DNA of 64,000 nucleotides from Arcticibacter pallidicorallinus (GCF_003002875.1 NZ_PVTH01000001.1:186001-250000), one strand, 5' to 3'. Shown: positions 33,575 to 42,556, numbered from the stretch's first letter. Numbers and translations are program-made. The notes: generated by a model not told the origin, from the sequence alone.

Positions 33575-34153
33575 TTATAAATATTTGTCGACCAACCAAA
33601 GTATTACCAGCGGCAGAAAGTCTGCCAGCTTTACCCGCATTATTTTTAGGGCCTTACCCATCTGGTTTTCCACGGTTTTGACCGAGATCCCCAGATGGAT
33701 AGCTATTTCCTTATATTTTAACTCTTCAAAACGGCTCATCTGAAAAATGGTGCGGCACTGCTGAGGAAGCTCATTCAGAGCCTCCGCAATATGATGTTCA
33801 AGCTCTCCTAGTTCGAGCTTGTGGGTAGCGCTGTATGCTTTTCCTTCCATAGCATAGGCAGCATAAGTCTCGTATTTCGCCTTTATTTTATTATGCTTAA
33901 AGTAATTGAGGCAGTCGTTATGTACCATCTTGTATAGGTATGCCTTTACAGAGATCTGCACGCTCAACTGCTCCCGGCGCTCCCATAACCTCAGAAAAAC
34001 GTTCTGTACCATTTCTTCCGCCAGCGCTTCGTCGCGCAGCATGACGTTGGCGTAAGCGTGTAAGGCTTTAAAATGTTCCTTAAACAAGCGCTCAAACGCA
34101 TTTTCGTCATCGAACGGTGCCTGGGATACTGAAGCAGCAACTGTTGATTCCAC
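33575..34153 (-). CDS. ECF RNA polymerase sigma factor, Bacteroidota FecI-like type
   Basis: 192 residues. Sigma region 2 (about 20-90; AFERLFKEHFKALHAYA, AEEMVQNVFLRLWERRE, VHNDCLNYFKHNKIK) and region 4 (about 115-175; LNELPQQCRTIFQMSRFEE, YKEIAIHLGISVKTVENQMG). The C terminus (LADFLPLVILWLVDKYL) is hydrophobic. It should direct RNA polymerase to target promoters when released by FecR. First of the tight sigma-FecR-STN trio, 78 bases after the DUF2807 gene. Confidence 0.94.
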   Translation of the reverse strand: MESTVAASVSQAPFDDENAFERLFKEHFKALHAYANVMLRDEALAEEMVQNVFLRLWERREQLSVQISVKAYLYKMVHNDCLNYFKHNKIKAKYETYAAYAMEGKAYSATHKLELGELEHHIAEALNELPQQCRTIFQMSRFEELKYKEIAIHLGISVKTVENQMGKALKIMRVKLADFLPLVILWLVDKYL

Positions 34154-34231
34154 TTTGTAAGTTTCGTCCCAAACTTAGATATTTTTCGCAAAATATTTCA
34201 TTTCAGAACATGAAACGGAATCAAATGACGG

Positions 34232-34882
34232 TTAAAATTTCACAACCTTGCCGCTTCCGGTAACTTTGGAATCCAGCTGAGGGTTACCCCTGTAGAAAAC
34301 CTGTCCGCTGCCACTGATGCGGGATCTTAGATGCGCAGACACGCTAAGCCTTACATCGCCGCTACCTGAAATATCAATATCTGCGTTTTCCGCCTGCAGG
34401 TTCTCAAGTCCAGCTTTTCCGGACCCTGACAGATCGATGTCTGCGTTTTTAGCTTGCAGTTCATCGTGCAGAACGATATCTCCGGAACCACTGATGCGCA
34501 GGTTAAATTTGTCTTGTGCAGGGAATTCTCCGCGTATACTCATTTCTCCACTCCCGGTCAGGGCAAGAAATTCCAATTCAGGCATGGTAATGAAGACCTC
34601 TATGTCGTCGTCGCTAACGCTTGCGTTTCTATAGCCAAGCTCAAGCGTGTTTTCTCTCACTTTTGTTTCGAAGCTGCCTATGAGATTAGAAGAGCCTCTC
34701 AGCTCTACACGGAATTCCGTGCCCTGGTTGATGTATACCCGGTTTGATCCGCTGCTGGATACGCCATCAAATGTGCCTGGAGTTCGTAGTTCTGTAATCT
34801 TATTGCCATTGGCTTCTAATCGCTCTTTTGTGCATGAAGTAATAACAGCTGCAAATAAGCCTATAAATAATAAAGTTTTCAT
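34232..34882 (-). CDS. DUF2807 (head GIN domain) lipoprotein
   Basis: 216 residues, lipobox ITSC (Cys17). The body has GSGE, SGSGDI, SGSGKA, SGSGDV and SGSGQV turns at a spacing of about 18-21 residues, the beta-helix pattern of DUF2807. Such proteins are common surface or periplasmic proteins of Bacteroidota with unknown role. It follows the 34909 repeat protein by 26 bases, so they are probably co-transcribed. Confidence 0.88.
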   Translation of the reverse strand: MKTLLFIGLFAAVITSCTKERLEANGNKITELRTPGTFDGVSSSGSNRVYINQGTEFRVELRGSSNLIGSFETKVRENTLELGYRNASVSDDDIEVFITMPELEFLALTGSGEMSIRGEFPAQDKFNLRISGSGDIVLHDELQAKNADIDLSGSGKAGLENLQAENADIDISGSGDVRLSVSAHLRSRISGSGQVFYRGNPQLDSKVTGSGKVVKF

Positions 34883-34908
34883 AGATGTTTTTATGTGATT
34901 ATTGATTG

Positions 34909-36057
34909 TTAAAAAGTAAAATGTAGTCCGCCTGCGTAACCGATATATAAGCCATGAAAATAGTCTCTGTTAGAACGGCTCTCTCGCTTCCATAAATAGT
35001 CATTTACCAGGGTTTCGCCCCACAGCGTATTGGTGTGGACGAGATTAAGAGTAGGGCCGCCGAAAATTTCTATGGTTTTACCCAGCTTCAATGCAGGGAA
35101 TATTCTCAAACTCGACTTGAAATACTCACCCGTGTGAAAGTTGTCCAGATAGACTGTAGCAATTTCTGTGTTTAAGCGCAGTAAATTACTTAGAAAGAAA
35201 TGCGCGCCGAGTCCCGCTTCAAATGCATACATCTCATCATCGATATCCTTCCAATTGTAGCCCGCGCCGATAATTCCGTATAGCTTTTTACCTCCGGAAC
35301 GAAAGGATAGGAGGGAGGTCTGAGTTTCATCCGTACTTAACCCGATGCTCTTTTCTCCGTTTCTGATGATGTTGATGATACCAATCGGATGATCGCTGCT
35401 GTCGGCAACATTAATAAAAGCAGCAAGCTGGATGCCCTTAACTTTTCTGGCAACGTTCGCAAAGCCACTGATCTGAGAACCGGAAACATCTTCTCCAATA
35501 TTGGCGAAGCCAGAAATCTGTGAACCTCTGACGCCCTTCGCAACATTGGTAAACCCTGCAACCTGGGTTCCCTGTACCTGCATTGCGACGTTGGCGAAGC
35601 CGGCAAACTGCGCACCTTTTATCTCTTTTGCCAGGTTAAAAAAGCCGGCAAACTGTGCGCTTTCCCCGTTGCCAACAGCCACATTACCAAAGCCCGCAAA
35701 CTGCAGTCCCCTTGAATCTCCATAAGTATTTAGAAAGCCAGCGAAAAGTAAGCCGTTTGCCTTATTGCCGATATGATTGGAAAAGCCGGAAAAAGCTAAG
35801 CCATGTACGTTATGCTTGACGAAGTTTGACAGGCCCGCGAAAGCGAGTCCTTTCTCCTCAGCGGAAACACCAGCAATCAAGTGCAATGAAAAATGATTGG
35901 TATCGGCTGGTGCATCTGTTCCATTCGTGCTAAGCGGATAAACAATGCCAATGTGTACCTTATCGAATTTAGGTAACTGAGCTGCGCTTTCAGCTGCCTG
36001 AATAGATAACAACGCCGCAATCGCGGTTCTAAAAATGGGGGTATATTGTCTCGTCAT
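34909..36057 (-). CDS. surface repeat protein with 15-residue GxQxAGFxN repeats
   Basis: 382 residues from the ATG at 36057; a TTG eight codons upstream is less likely because the ATG gives a clean signal peptide (1-26, cut near ESAAQ). About ten repeats (about 70-217 in this numbering) of 15 to 16 residues, the last five exactly 15 apart (G148, G163, G178, G193, G208), with core G-x-Q-x-A-G-F-x-N. The C-terminal half (about 255-382) has KKLYGIIGAGYNWKD, FEAGLGAHFFL and EIFGGPTLNLVHTN, alike to the C terminus of the STN protein at 30886. No STN domain. Function unknown; probable outer membrane beta-solenoid/barrel protein. Confidence 0.8.
   Translation of the reverse strand: MTRQYTPIFRTAIAALLSIQAAESAAQLPKFDKVHIGIVYPLSTNGTDAPADTNHFSLHLIAGVSAEEKGLAFAGLSNFVKHNVHGLAFSGFSNHIGNKANGLLFAGFLNTYGDSRGLQFAGFGNVAVGNGESAQFAGFFNLAKEIKGAQFAGFANVAMQVQGTQVAGFTNVAKGVRGSQISGFANIGEDVSGSQISGFANVARKVKGIQLAAFINVADSSDHPIGIINIIRNGEKSIGLSTDETQTSLLSFRSGGKKLYGIIGAGYNWKDIDDEMYAFEAGLGAHFFLSNLLRLNTEIATVYLDNFHTGEYFKSSLRIFPALKLGKTIEIFGGPTLNLVHTNTLWGETLVNDYLWKRESRSNRDYFHGLYIGYAGGLHFTF
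35407..35850 (-). repeat. 45-bp coding repeats (15-residue GxQxAGFxN units)
   Basis: About ten tandem units in the 34909 gene. The five C-terminal units keep an exact 15-residue period; the N-terminal ones are 15-16 residues with GLAFAGLSN-type cores. Same motif as in the STN protein at 30886. Confidence 0.88.
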
Positions 36058-36104
36058 TCTTGTGATTTTAAAGTGTGACAACGAAAAGGATATTCACCCC
36101 TACG

Positions 36105-36139
36105 CAATACTAAAAAATATTTCTGCCACTATATTGCAA
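36105..36139 (-). promoter_or_regulatory. possible promoter of the repeat-protein operon
   Basis: Minus-strand TAGTATTG (36105-36112) is one base off TAnnTTTG; a TTG lies 24 bases upstream (36137-36139). Weak. Confidence 0.3.
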
Positions 36140-36199
36140 TACGAAGACTAGATCTTAACCCTGAGATAGGGAAACGTTTATCACTATTACAGACTGACT

Positions 36200-36482
36200 A
36201 TGAAAACAGAGGAATTATTTGACGCAATCATCATTGGAGGAAGCTACGCGGGACTGTCAGCTGCGATGGCCTTGGGTCGTTCTGTAAGAAAGGTATCGGT
36301 TATAGAAGCGGATTGCCGTGTAACAGGCAATCCGTGTAGACTTTATGCAGAAAACGGCTGTTCCGGGAGTGTACGCTTGTGGTGATAACTCATCTCCAAT
36401 GCGTTCTGTTGCAAGTGCCGTTAGCACCGGCGCTACCGCCGGCGCTATGGTAAATATGGAATCGGTAAACGAGGAGTTTTAG
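36200..36482 (+). pseudogene. broken thioredoxin-reductase-like FAD oxidoreductase
   Basis: The first 50 or so codons encode an FAD-binding start (DAIIIGGSYAGLSAAMALG, then KVSVIEAD). A jump to another frame near 36345 gives the true C-terminal end of the same family: TAVPGVYACGDNSSPMRS, then AVSTGATAGAMVN, with a stop at 36480-36482. About 200 central codons, including the NAD-binding domain, are missing. The remains overlap the end of the SDR gene by four bases. Confidence 0.88.
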
Positions 36483-37270
36483 CTTTTATCCTTCGGCTCC
36501 TGTTGTTTACCCATTGTTTCTGAGGCTACGCTATCAGGCAGGACGTTAGCCATCGCGACCTGTACTTTGTTCTTCATTCCGGAGACGATTTTATCGTCGC
36601 CGGACATTAATGCGTCATAGCCGTCTTTGGCGACATCTTCCGGGTTGGAAAGCTTGGAGTCCAGGATCTTAGAATCCAGCATATCCGCTTTGTTGAAGAA
36701 ATCGGTGTCCGTAGCCCCTGGCAACAAAGCGGTAACGGTTATATTGGTGTCTTTCAGTTCGTTTCGTATGGCTGCCGTCCAGGAGTTCACAAACGCCTTC
36801 GTGCCGTGATAGACAGATTGGTATGGTCCGGGTGCTTCTCCTGCTATCGAACCCACGTTTAATATCCTGCCGTCATTCATCAACAGCATGTCTTTCAGGA
36901 ACAGCTTGGTCAGCGTGATACAAGAGATAACGTTTAATTGGATAATATCAATCTCTTTTTCCAGGTCGGTATCCTCGAATTTTCCATAGTATCCCTGTCC
37001 CGCATCATTGACCAAAATGTCGATGTGGATACGGAGGGATTTGACTTCATCGTAGATCTCCCGGGCACTCTCTTTTAAAAAGAGGTCTTTAGCGATGGTA
37101 TGCACTTGTATTCCCTCGCTGCGTAATTCTGAGGCGGTACGCTCCAACGCACTTGAATCCCGTGCTACAATAACAAGGTTGTATTTATCCTTTGCAAATA
37201 ATTTTGCCAGCTCATATCCTATGCCGCTGGTGGCGCCTGTTATTAACGCATGTCTTTGATTGTTTTCCAT
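36479..37270 (-). CDS. short-chain dehydrogenase/reductase
   Basis: 263 residues, classical SDR. Cofactor motif TGATSGIG (11-18), NDAG (88-91), catalytic Ser141, Tyr154 and Lys158 (YHGTK). Arg37 after the second strand (VIVARD) suggests NADP(H). Substrate unknown. Cytoplasmic. It stands alone, ending over the broken oxidoreductase. Confidence 0.9.
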   Translation of the reverse strand: MENNQRHALITGATSGIGYELAKLFAKDKYNLVIVARDSSALERTASELRSEGIQVHTIAKDLFLKESAREIYDEVKSLRIHIDILVNDAGQGYYGKFEDTDLEKEIDIIQLNVISCITLTKLFLKDMLLMNDGRILNVGSIAGEAPGPYQSVYHGTKAFVNSWTAAIRNELKDTNITVTALLPGATDTDFFNKADMLDSKILDSKLSNPEDVAKDGYDALMSGDDKIVSGMKNKVQVAMANVLPDSVASETMGKQQEPKDKS

Positions 37271-37469
37271 TGGTTTTTATTTAGTTAGATGATGTTTAGA
37301 GTGTAGTATAATACAGATAATTTTTACTATTGTTCAAACGGAAAACATTATAAGGCACGGCACAGACAATAGCGGCTTTAATACCCGAATCGACTGGTCA
37401 CGAAATACAATCCCAGGGGAACGGGCTGTATCATGGAAAATGAGCGGCTTTTTTCTTGAAGAGTATAAC
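37271..37469. other. intergenic, no gene seen
   Basis: Spacer between two minus-strand genes. No convincing hairpin or promoter. Confidence 0.4.
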
Positions 37470-38471
37470 TTAGCGTTTGGAAGAAAACGAAATCCGCTCC
37501 CTGATCTGGAATTGTACCTTGTCATCGCCATCTTCCGTTCGATGTTTAGTAGTTGCTTTCTTTTTCATTGCCGTCGTCGTTGTTTCCGTTATGTTCTCGT
37601 TCCTTCGTTTCAAATCCCTTAGCAGTCTGTTGCCTTCGTAACACATATTATTAAAGGATGCTCCCCGTGTTTGCTGCGCCTCATTGAGTTTCATATTCAC
37701 CGGACCCGTAGGGTATTCTCCCGGTTCTTCCGCGTGGAAAGCAGCGACAATTGAACAGGGACTGAATTCCTTGCTATTGAGCAATACATAACCTTCTTCC
37801 ATCCGGGTTTCACTATAGGCCAGCAGTGACACGCTGAGCATCAGCAGCTGATCGGGTTCCGGCCGGGTTTCAAAGCGGATCTCCCGGGCCTCAAGCTGAG
37901 CCTGCCAACGAAACTCCAGGTCTTTCACTTCCAGATATTCGTAGTACTCCTTCCTGAAATTGAAGCCGATCAGACTGAAACGGATCTTGTACTTACTCAC
38001 CGGTTTACTGATGCTTAGCGGTACCCTCAGGTCGGTTTTGGCGTTCAAAGCTCCCATGAACACGCTTAGGCGACCCTCTTCATCCCGCTCTACCCGCTGA
38101 CTGACCTGTAGTACTTCGCTCAGCCGGCTCTTCATATTGAAGTCCATCCCGATGAGGCTTTCCAGGTCCGCGTCATGCAAGTCGCGCTGACCAACGCTTC
38201 CGCGTAAGCTATTGCGAAGACCCCGGTACACCAGCTGCGTGCTGCGGCTTACCGCTTCGCCATCCCGGTGCACGTAGGCCGGCTCAAAGGCCTGACGGAT
38301 TACTGCCGCCGTGGTACTGGAAAGCCCGAACTCCGTGGAGGCCCGGATGCTGGCACTGGTCTGTTCGAATTTACGGGGTTTCCCCTGGATGATGTTCATT
38401 TCGCGGTAGCCGCGATATACAACGGAACCTGCTGTTCCGCGTACGATTCCTTTCTTGTCTACTTTTGCCAT
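37470..38471 (-). CDS. uncharacterised Sphingobacteriales protein
   Basis: 333 residues from the ATG at 38471 (MAKVDKKGIVRG). A longer frame to 38543 exists but its 24 extra residues look non-natural. No signal peptide or membrane helix. The N terminus is basic and Ser/Thr-rich (VVYRGYREMNIIQGKPRKF); the middle is beta/alpha mixed; the C terminus has a basic, Thr-rich tail (ENITETTTTAMKKKATTKH). I recall similar proteins as multi-copy hypothetical proteins of this order. Base composition is higher in GC than its neighbours. Function unknown; nucleic acid binding is only a guess from the charge. Confidence 0.65.
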   Translation of the reverse strand: MAKVDKKGIVRGTAGSVVYRGYREMNIIQGKPRKFEQTSASIRASTEFGLSSTTAAVIRQAFEPAYVHRDGEAVSRSTQLVYRGLRNSLRGSVGQRDLHDADLESLIGMDFNMKSRLSEVLQVSQRVERDEEGRLSVFMGALNAKTDLRVPLSISKPVSKYKIRFSLIGFNFRKEYYEYLEVKDLEFRWQAQLEAREIRFETRPEPDQLLMLSVSLLAYSETRMEEGYVLLNSKEFSPCSIVAAFHAEEPGEYPTGPVNMKLNEAQQTRGASFNNMCYEGNRLLRDLKRRNENITETTTTAMKKKATTKHRTEDGDDKVQFQIRERISFSSKR

Positions 38472-38902
38472 AACCTTGTTTGATTTGGAGAACAAGGTAG
38501 CGCGGCAGAAAACCTGTGACGATTTTTTCGCCAAAATCGACAAAATTTTATGGAATTTTTAAAAAAACGTACTTCAAAAGCAGTCAAGCCTCGCTTAGGC
38601 TGAGCTTAGTACTTCTTTATATGAAAGACTATATGTCCACATAAAAGGCAGTGAAAAGTCCCACTTCAAGCTCCTCAGGTGGGACTTATCGCGGAACAAT
38701 GAGTGCCTGTTACCGGCTTGATATAAGAGCGGTATTAGACAGGACTAAGAAAATGATACCCCCCCTTTCATATTTGGACTTTTACGCTATGCTCTTTTTT
38801 CTTTCGCCCCATGCTGTAAAGGCAGCACCCGATTGGAAGCGTAGGATAATAACTGTTATTTCAGTTGATATTTAATGCTATTTTTAGGCATACCAATTAA
38901 CC
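38472..38902. other. 431-base gap with one hairpin
   Basis: AAGTCCCAC (38656-38664) pairs with GTGGGACTT (38679-38687) around a 14-base loop. There is no clear U tract on either side. CATATTTG (38769-38776) is one base off the -7 consensus and could serve the GH51 gene. No gene seen. Confidence 0.4.
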
Positions 38903-41485
38903 ATGATCAGAAAATTCAAAAATCTAAGAGTTGCTCTCTTCTTCTTTTTAGGATACTGCATTTCAAACGGCGCGATGGCGTCCGATCAGCCGGACTCGGT
39001 TTATCTTTTCGCTTACGGCACAAATGGTTTACGCTTCGCCTGGAGTCAGGACAAGCAAAACTGGACTTCCATAGGCAACGGACATCCCTACGTAAAGAGC
39101 GATTACGGTGCATGGGGGAGCGAGAAAAGAATGTATACGCCTTATTTAATCGAGGGAAAGGACGGAAGATGGCAGGCGGTATGGGGTCTCAACGATCGTA
39201 CTTTGCAATTTGCTCATGCAGGTTCGAATGATCTGATCAGCTGGGGTCCTCAAAGTTATCCCTATCTGGAAAAGGGAAAAAATGTATTGAAGCCGGTCAT
39301 CTCTTATGACAAGATTTCTCAAACCTATCGCATAACCTACACGGATTCTCAGAGTAAATACTTTCAAACCACAACCCAAGATTTCAAGAAGTACAGCTCT
39401 GCAGAGGAAGTTCCGCCTGCCCAATATAAAAATCAAAGTACTACCATTTCCCTGGGAGGGGAGAAGGTCGAAGGACAAGTACATCGCGTTTCATGGATAC
39501 TTGTTGACGGTCTCCTTAAAAGCTACCAGCTGACGCAATATAATGCGGCGCTGAACGCTGAAACAACCAGTCAGGATGCACAGCGTTTTGCCGGCTTGAA
39601 AACAGTTGATGCTAAGATTGTCCTGCAACCACAAGCGTCCAAGCCAATCAGTGACATGTTGATGGGAGTATTTTTTGAAGATATCAACTATGCTGCTGAC
39701 GGGGGTCTATATGCGGAGCTTATTCAGAATCGTGGCTTTGAGTATCATCCGGCGGATAAAAAATATAATGATAAGGCCTGGACCAGCACTCACGCATGGA
39801 GTGTTAGAGGCGAAGGCGCCAGCCTACAAGTGGATTCAGTACAACCTTTGCATGGCAATAATCCCCGTTATGCAATGTTCACGACCGAAAGCAGTAGAGC
39901 CGCACTGATAAATACCGGCTTCGATGGTATTGTCGTTAAAAAAGGCGAGGCCTATAATTTTTCAATGTTCTCCAGGCAAATTGCCAAAGCGGGCGGTAAG
40001 CTCGAAGTGAGATTGGTAAGCGAAAAACAAGGTTTGCTGGCTAAAGCTACGATTGCGCTTCCTTCTTCAGAATGGAGGTCCCTCAAAACCACTTTGACCG
40101 CTTCAGCAGACGCTTCCGATGTGAGGCTTGAACTGCAGCCCTTGCAAGCAGGAAGCTATGGATTCGATATGGTCTCTCTCTTTCCTCAAAAAACTTTCAA
40201 AGGGCGTAAAAATGGCCTGCGTCCCGATCTCGCAAAGACCATCGCTGATCTCCATCCCCGTTTCATTCGCTTTCCAGGCGGATGCGTAGCGCACGGAGAC
40301 GGGATTGACAATATCTACAAATGGAAGAATACGATTGGGCCATTGGAAACACGCGTCCCTGATCGCAACCTCTGGAACTACCACCAGAGCATGGGGCTCG
40401 GTTATTTCGAGTATTTCCAGTTCTGCGAAGATGTAGGGGCAGAGCCCGTTCCTGTACTTGCTGCCGGGGTACCGTGCCAGAACTCATCTCATGGGGGCGG
40501 GGGACAGCAGGGTGGCATCCCAATGAGTGAAATGGGTAAATATGTTCAGGATATTCTCGATCTGGTAGAATACGCCAACGGAGGAGTCAACACCACCTGG
40601 GGAAAGAAGCGTGCTGAAGCCGGCCACCCCAAGCCTTTCAACCTCAAATATATCGGCATCGGAAACGAAGATCTGATCACTGAAGTGTTCAGGGAACGTT
40701 TTGAAATGATCTATCACGCACTGCGCAAAGCCCACCCCGAAATAACGATAATTGGTACTGCCGGTCCTTTCTTTGAAGGAACGGATTATGTAGAGGGATG
40801 GAAGATTGCTTCTGAACTGGATATTCCGGTTATCGACGAGCACTACTACCAGTCGCCCGGTTGGTTCATCAATAACCAGAATTTTTATGATAAATACGAC
40901 CGCTCCAAATCCAAAGTCTACCTAGGTGAATATGCTGCCAGTCTGCCCGGAAAGGTCAGGACGAACCTGGAAACCGCTCTTGCGGAGGCGGCATACCTCA
41001 CATCACTGGAACGAAACGGAGATATTGTGCACATGACTTCCTACGCGCCACTGCTGGCTAAAGAAGGACACACCCAGTGGAATCCCGATCTGGTGTATTT
41101 CACCAACACGGAAATAAAGCCGACAGTCGGTTACTATGTGCAACAGCTTTACGGACAACATGCCGGCGACCGCTATATTCCCGCAACGATCACCCTGTCT
41201 GAGCAGGCAGAAAATATCCGCAAGCGGATTGCTTACTCTGCGGTAAGGGACAGCAAGTCAAACGATCTCATTATCAAAATGGTGAATATCCTTCCAGTGT
41301 CGGTGAATGCTGAGCTTGACCTGGCGGGGCTCAAACTCGGGAAAAAGATATCCAGAACGGTACTAAGCGGTGATCCCGCCGGCACAACAGCTAAGCCTCA
41401 AACGATTGATGATGTGATTTTGGAGAAGAACACGCTCGAACTTCAGCCATACTCCCTCACCGTTTTACGATTCAGCAACAAGTAA
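38903..41485 (+). CDS. GH43-like propeller fused to GH51 alpha-L-arabinofuranosidase
   Basis: 860 residues, signal peptide 1-27. Residues about 30-220 look like a five-bladed propeller of the GH43 type (FAWSQDKQNW, MYTPYLIEGKDGRWQAVWG) but lack the RDP catalytic motif. A GH51 enzyme follows (about 235-860): LMGVFFEDINYAADGG, a carbohydrate-binding-like insert (about 285-430), FPGGCVAHGDG, the acid/base Glu589 in IGIGNEDL and the nucleophile Glu676 in VYLGEYAA. It releases terminal arabinofuranose from arabinan or arabinoxylan. Two bases separate it from the GH43 gene. Confidence 0.9.
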   Translation: MIRKFKNLRVALFFFLGYCISNGAMASDQPDSVYLFAYGTNGLRFAWSQDKQNWTSIGNGHPYVKSDYGAWGSEKRMYTPYLIEGKDGRWQAVWGLNDRTLQFAHAGSNDLISWGPQSYPYLEKGKNVLKPVISYDKISQTYRITYTDSQSKYFQTTTQDFKKYSSAEEVPPAQYKNQSTTISLGGEKVEGQVHRVSWILVDGLLKSYQLTQYNAALNAETTSQDAQRFAGLKTVDAKIVLQPQASKPISDMLMGVFFEDINYAADGGLYAELIQNRGFEYHPADKKYNDKAWTSTHAWSVRGEGASLQVDSVQPLHGNNPRYAMFTTESSRAALINTGFDGIVVKKGEAYNFSMFSRQIAKAGGKLEVRLVSEKQGLLAKATIALPSSEWRSLKTTLTASADASDVRLELQPLQAGSYGFDMVSLFPQKTFKGRKNGLRPDLAKTIADLHPRFIRFPGGCVAHGDGIDNIYKWKNTIGPLETRVPDRNLWNYHQSMGLGYFEYFQFCEDVGAEPVPVLAAGVPCQNSSHGGGGQQGGIPMSEMGKYVQDILDLVEYANGGVNTTWGKKRAEAGHPKPFNLKYIGIGNEDLITEVFRERFEMIYHALRKAHPEITIIGTAGPFFEGTDYVEGWKIASELDIPVIDEHYYQSPGWFINNQNFYDKYDRSKSKVYLGEYAASLPGKVRTNLETALAEAAYLTSLERNGDIVHMTSYAPLLAKEGHTQWNPDLVYFTNTEIKPTVGYYVQQLYGQHAGDRYIPATITLSEQAENIRKRIAYSAVRDSKSNDLIIKMVNILPVSVNAELDLAGLKLGKKISRTVLSGDPAGTTAKPQTIDDVILEKNTLELQPYSLTVLRFSNK

Positions 41486-41487
41486 CT

Positions 41488-42468
41488 ATGAAGAAAAGAG
41501 ATTTTCAGATACTCCTGGCAGGCTTATTGGCCCTTTTGTTCACTGTCGATCTAAAGGCGCAGAGTGCCGGATACCTGTTTGCCTATTTTACCGGCAATAA
41601 GATGGAGCAGGAACAAATACACTTTGCTGTCAGCAAAGATGGATTCACTTATTCCGCCCTGAATAACAATAAACCGGTTATTGATTCAAAGGCGATCAGC
41701 TCCAGTGGGGGAGTCCGCGACCCGCATATCTTGCGAGGCGAAGACGGAAAGACCTTCTATATGGTCGTTACCGATATGGCCTCATCAAAAGGCTGGGACT
41801 CCAACCGTGCGCTCATCCTGATGAAATCGCGCGATCTGATAAACTGGACTTCCCATGTGATTGATATTCAGCAAAAGTATAAAGGCCACGAGGATTTGAA
41901 ACGTGTTTGGGCGCCTCAAACGATCTACGATTCCGAAGCCGGTAAATACATGGTGTACTGGTCAATGAAACATGCTGATCAACACGATATTATCTATTAT
42001 GCCTATGCGAATAAGGACTTCACGGATCTGGCTACTGAGCCTAAACCCCTGTTCATTCCCAGGTCGCCTGCCTTCAACATTGATGGTGACATCATTAAAA
42101 AGGACGGTGTCTATCATCTGTTCCGCAAAACCGGCGGTTCTGACGGTGCAGGCATAAAGGTCGCCACAACCACCTCCCTTACTTCAGGCAACTGGCAGGA
42201 AAACGACCGCTACCTGCAACCCACGAAAGAAGACGTAGAGGGTTCGTCGGTTTTCAAGCTGAATAACTCAAACAGCTATATCATGATGTATGATCTCTTC
42301 AAAGCACATAGCTTCCAGTTCTCTCGTAGTGAAGACCTGCAAAATTTCCGGGTAATTGATAATGAGGTGAAAATGGATTTCAAACCACGACATGGTTCTG
42401 TAATTTCCCTGACAAAAAGAGAGCTGAAGTCCCTGACAAAAAAATGGGGCAACCGCAATAAAAGTTGA
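41488..42468 (+). CDS. GH43-family glycosidase
   Basis: 326 residues, signal peptide 1-25. Five-bladed propeller with a complete GH43 triad: Asp78 in GVRDPHIL, Asp199 in FNIDGDII, Glu251 in DVEGSSVF. Likely an arabinosidase or xylosidase acting with the upstream GH51 enzyme. Co-transcribed with it (2-base gap). Confidence 0.9.
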   Translation: MKKRDFQILLAGLLALLFTVDLKAQSAGYLFAYFTGNKMEQEQIHFAVSKDGFTYSALNNNKPVIDSKAISSSGGVRDPHILRGEDGKTFYMVVTDMASSKGWDSNRALILMKSRDLINWTSHVIDIQQKYKGHEDLKRVWAPQTIYDSEAGKYMVYWSMKHADQHDIIYYAYANKDFTDLATEPKPLFIPRSPAFNIDGDIIKKDGVYHLFRKTGGSDGAGIKVATTTSLTSGNWQENDRYLQPTKEDVEGSSVFKLNNSNSYIMMYDLFKAHSFQFSRSEDLQNFRVIDNEVKMDFKPRHGSVISLTKRELKSLTKKWGNRNKS

Positions 42469-42540
42469 TTTTTCGCATGGACGATCTTAGGAGCGACTGA
42501 TATGTTACATATTAGTCTATAAAGTTAGTAGATAATTTAC

Positions 42541-42548
42541 TATCTTTG
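42541..42548 (+). promoter_or_regulatory. -7 element of the tRNA-Cys gene
   Basis: TATCTTTG, an exact TAnnTTTG match, ends eight bases before the tRNA, so transcription would begin at or just before the mature 5' end. No clear TTG -33 was found. Confidence 0.6.
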
Positions 42549-42556
42549 TAATACAA

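Noticed and set aside
31363-35850. CRISPR array or non-coding tandem repeats
   Set aside because: The periodicity is at the protein level in open frames; units have no spacer structure and the DNA is diverged.
38472-38543. 24-residue extension of the unknown protein at 37470
   Set aside because: MAKVDKKGIVRG at 38471 looks like the natural start; the extension is rich in Cys, Phe and Ser and appears random.
38651-38875. 74-residue plus-strand ORF upstream of the GH51 gene
   Set aside because: It starts inside a hairpin, shows no protein-like pattern and no ribosome site.
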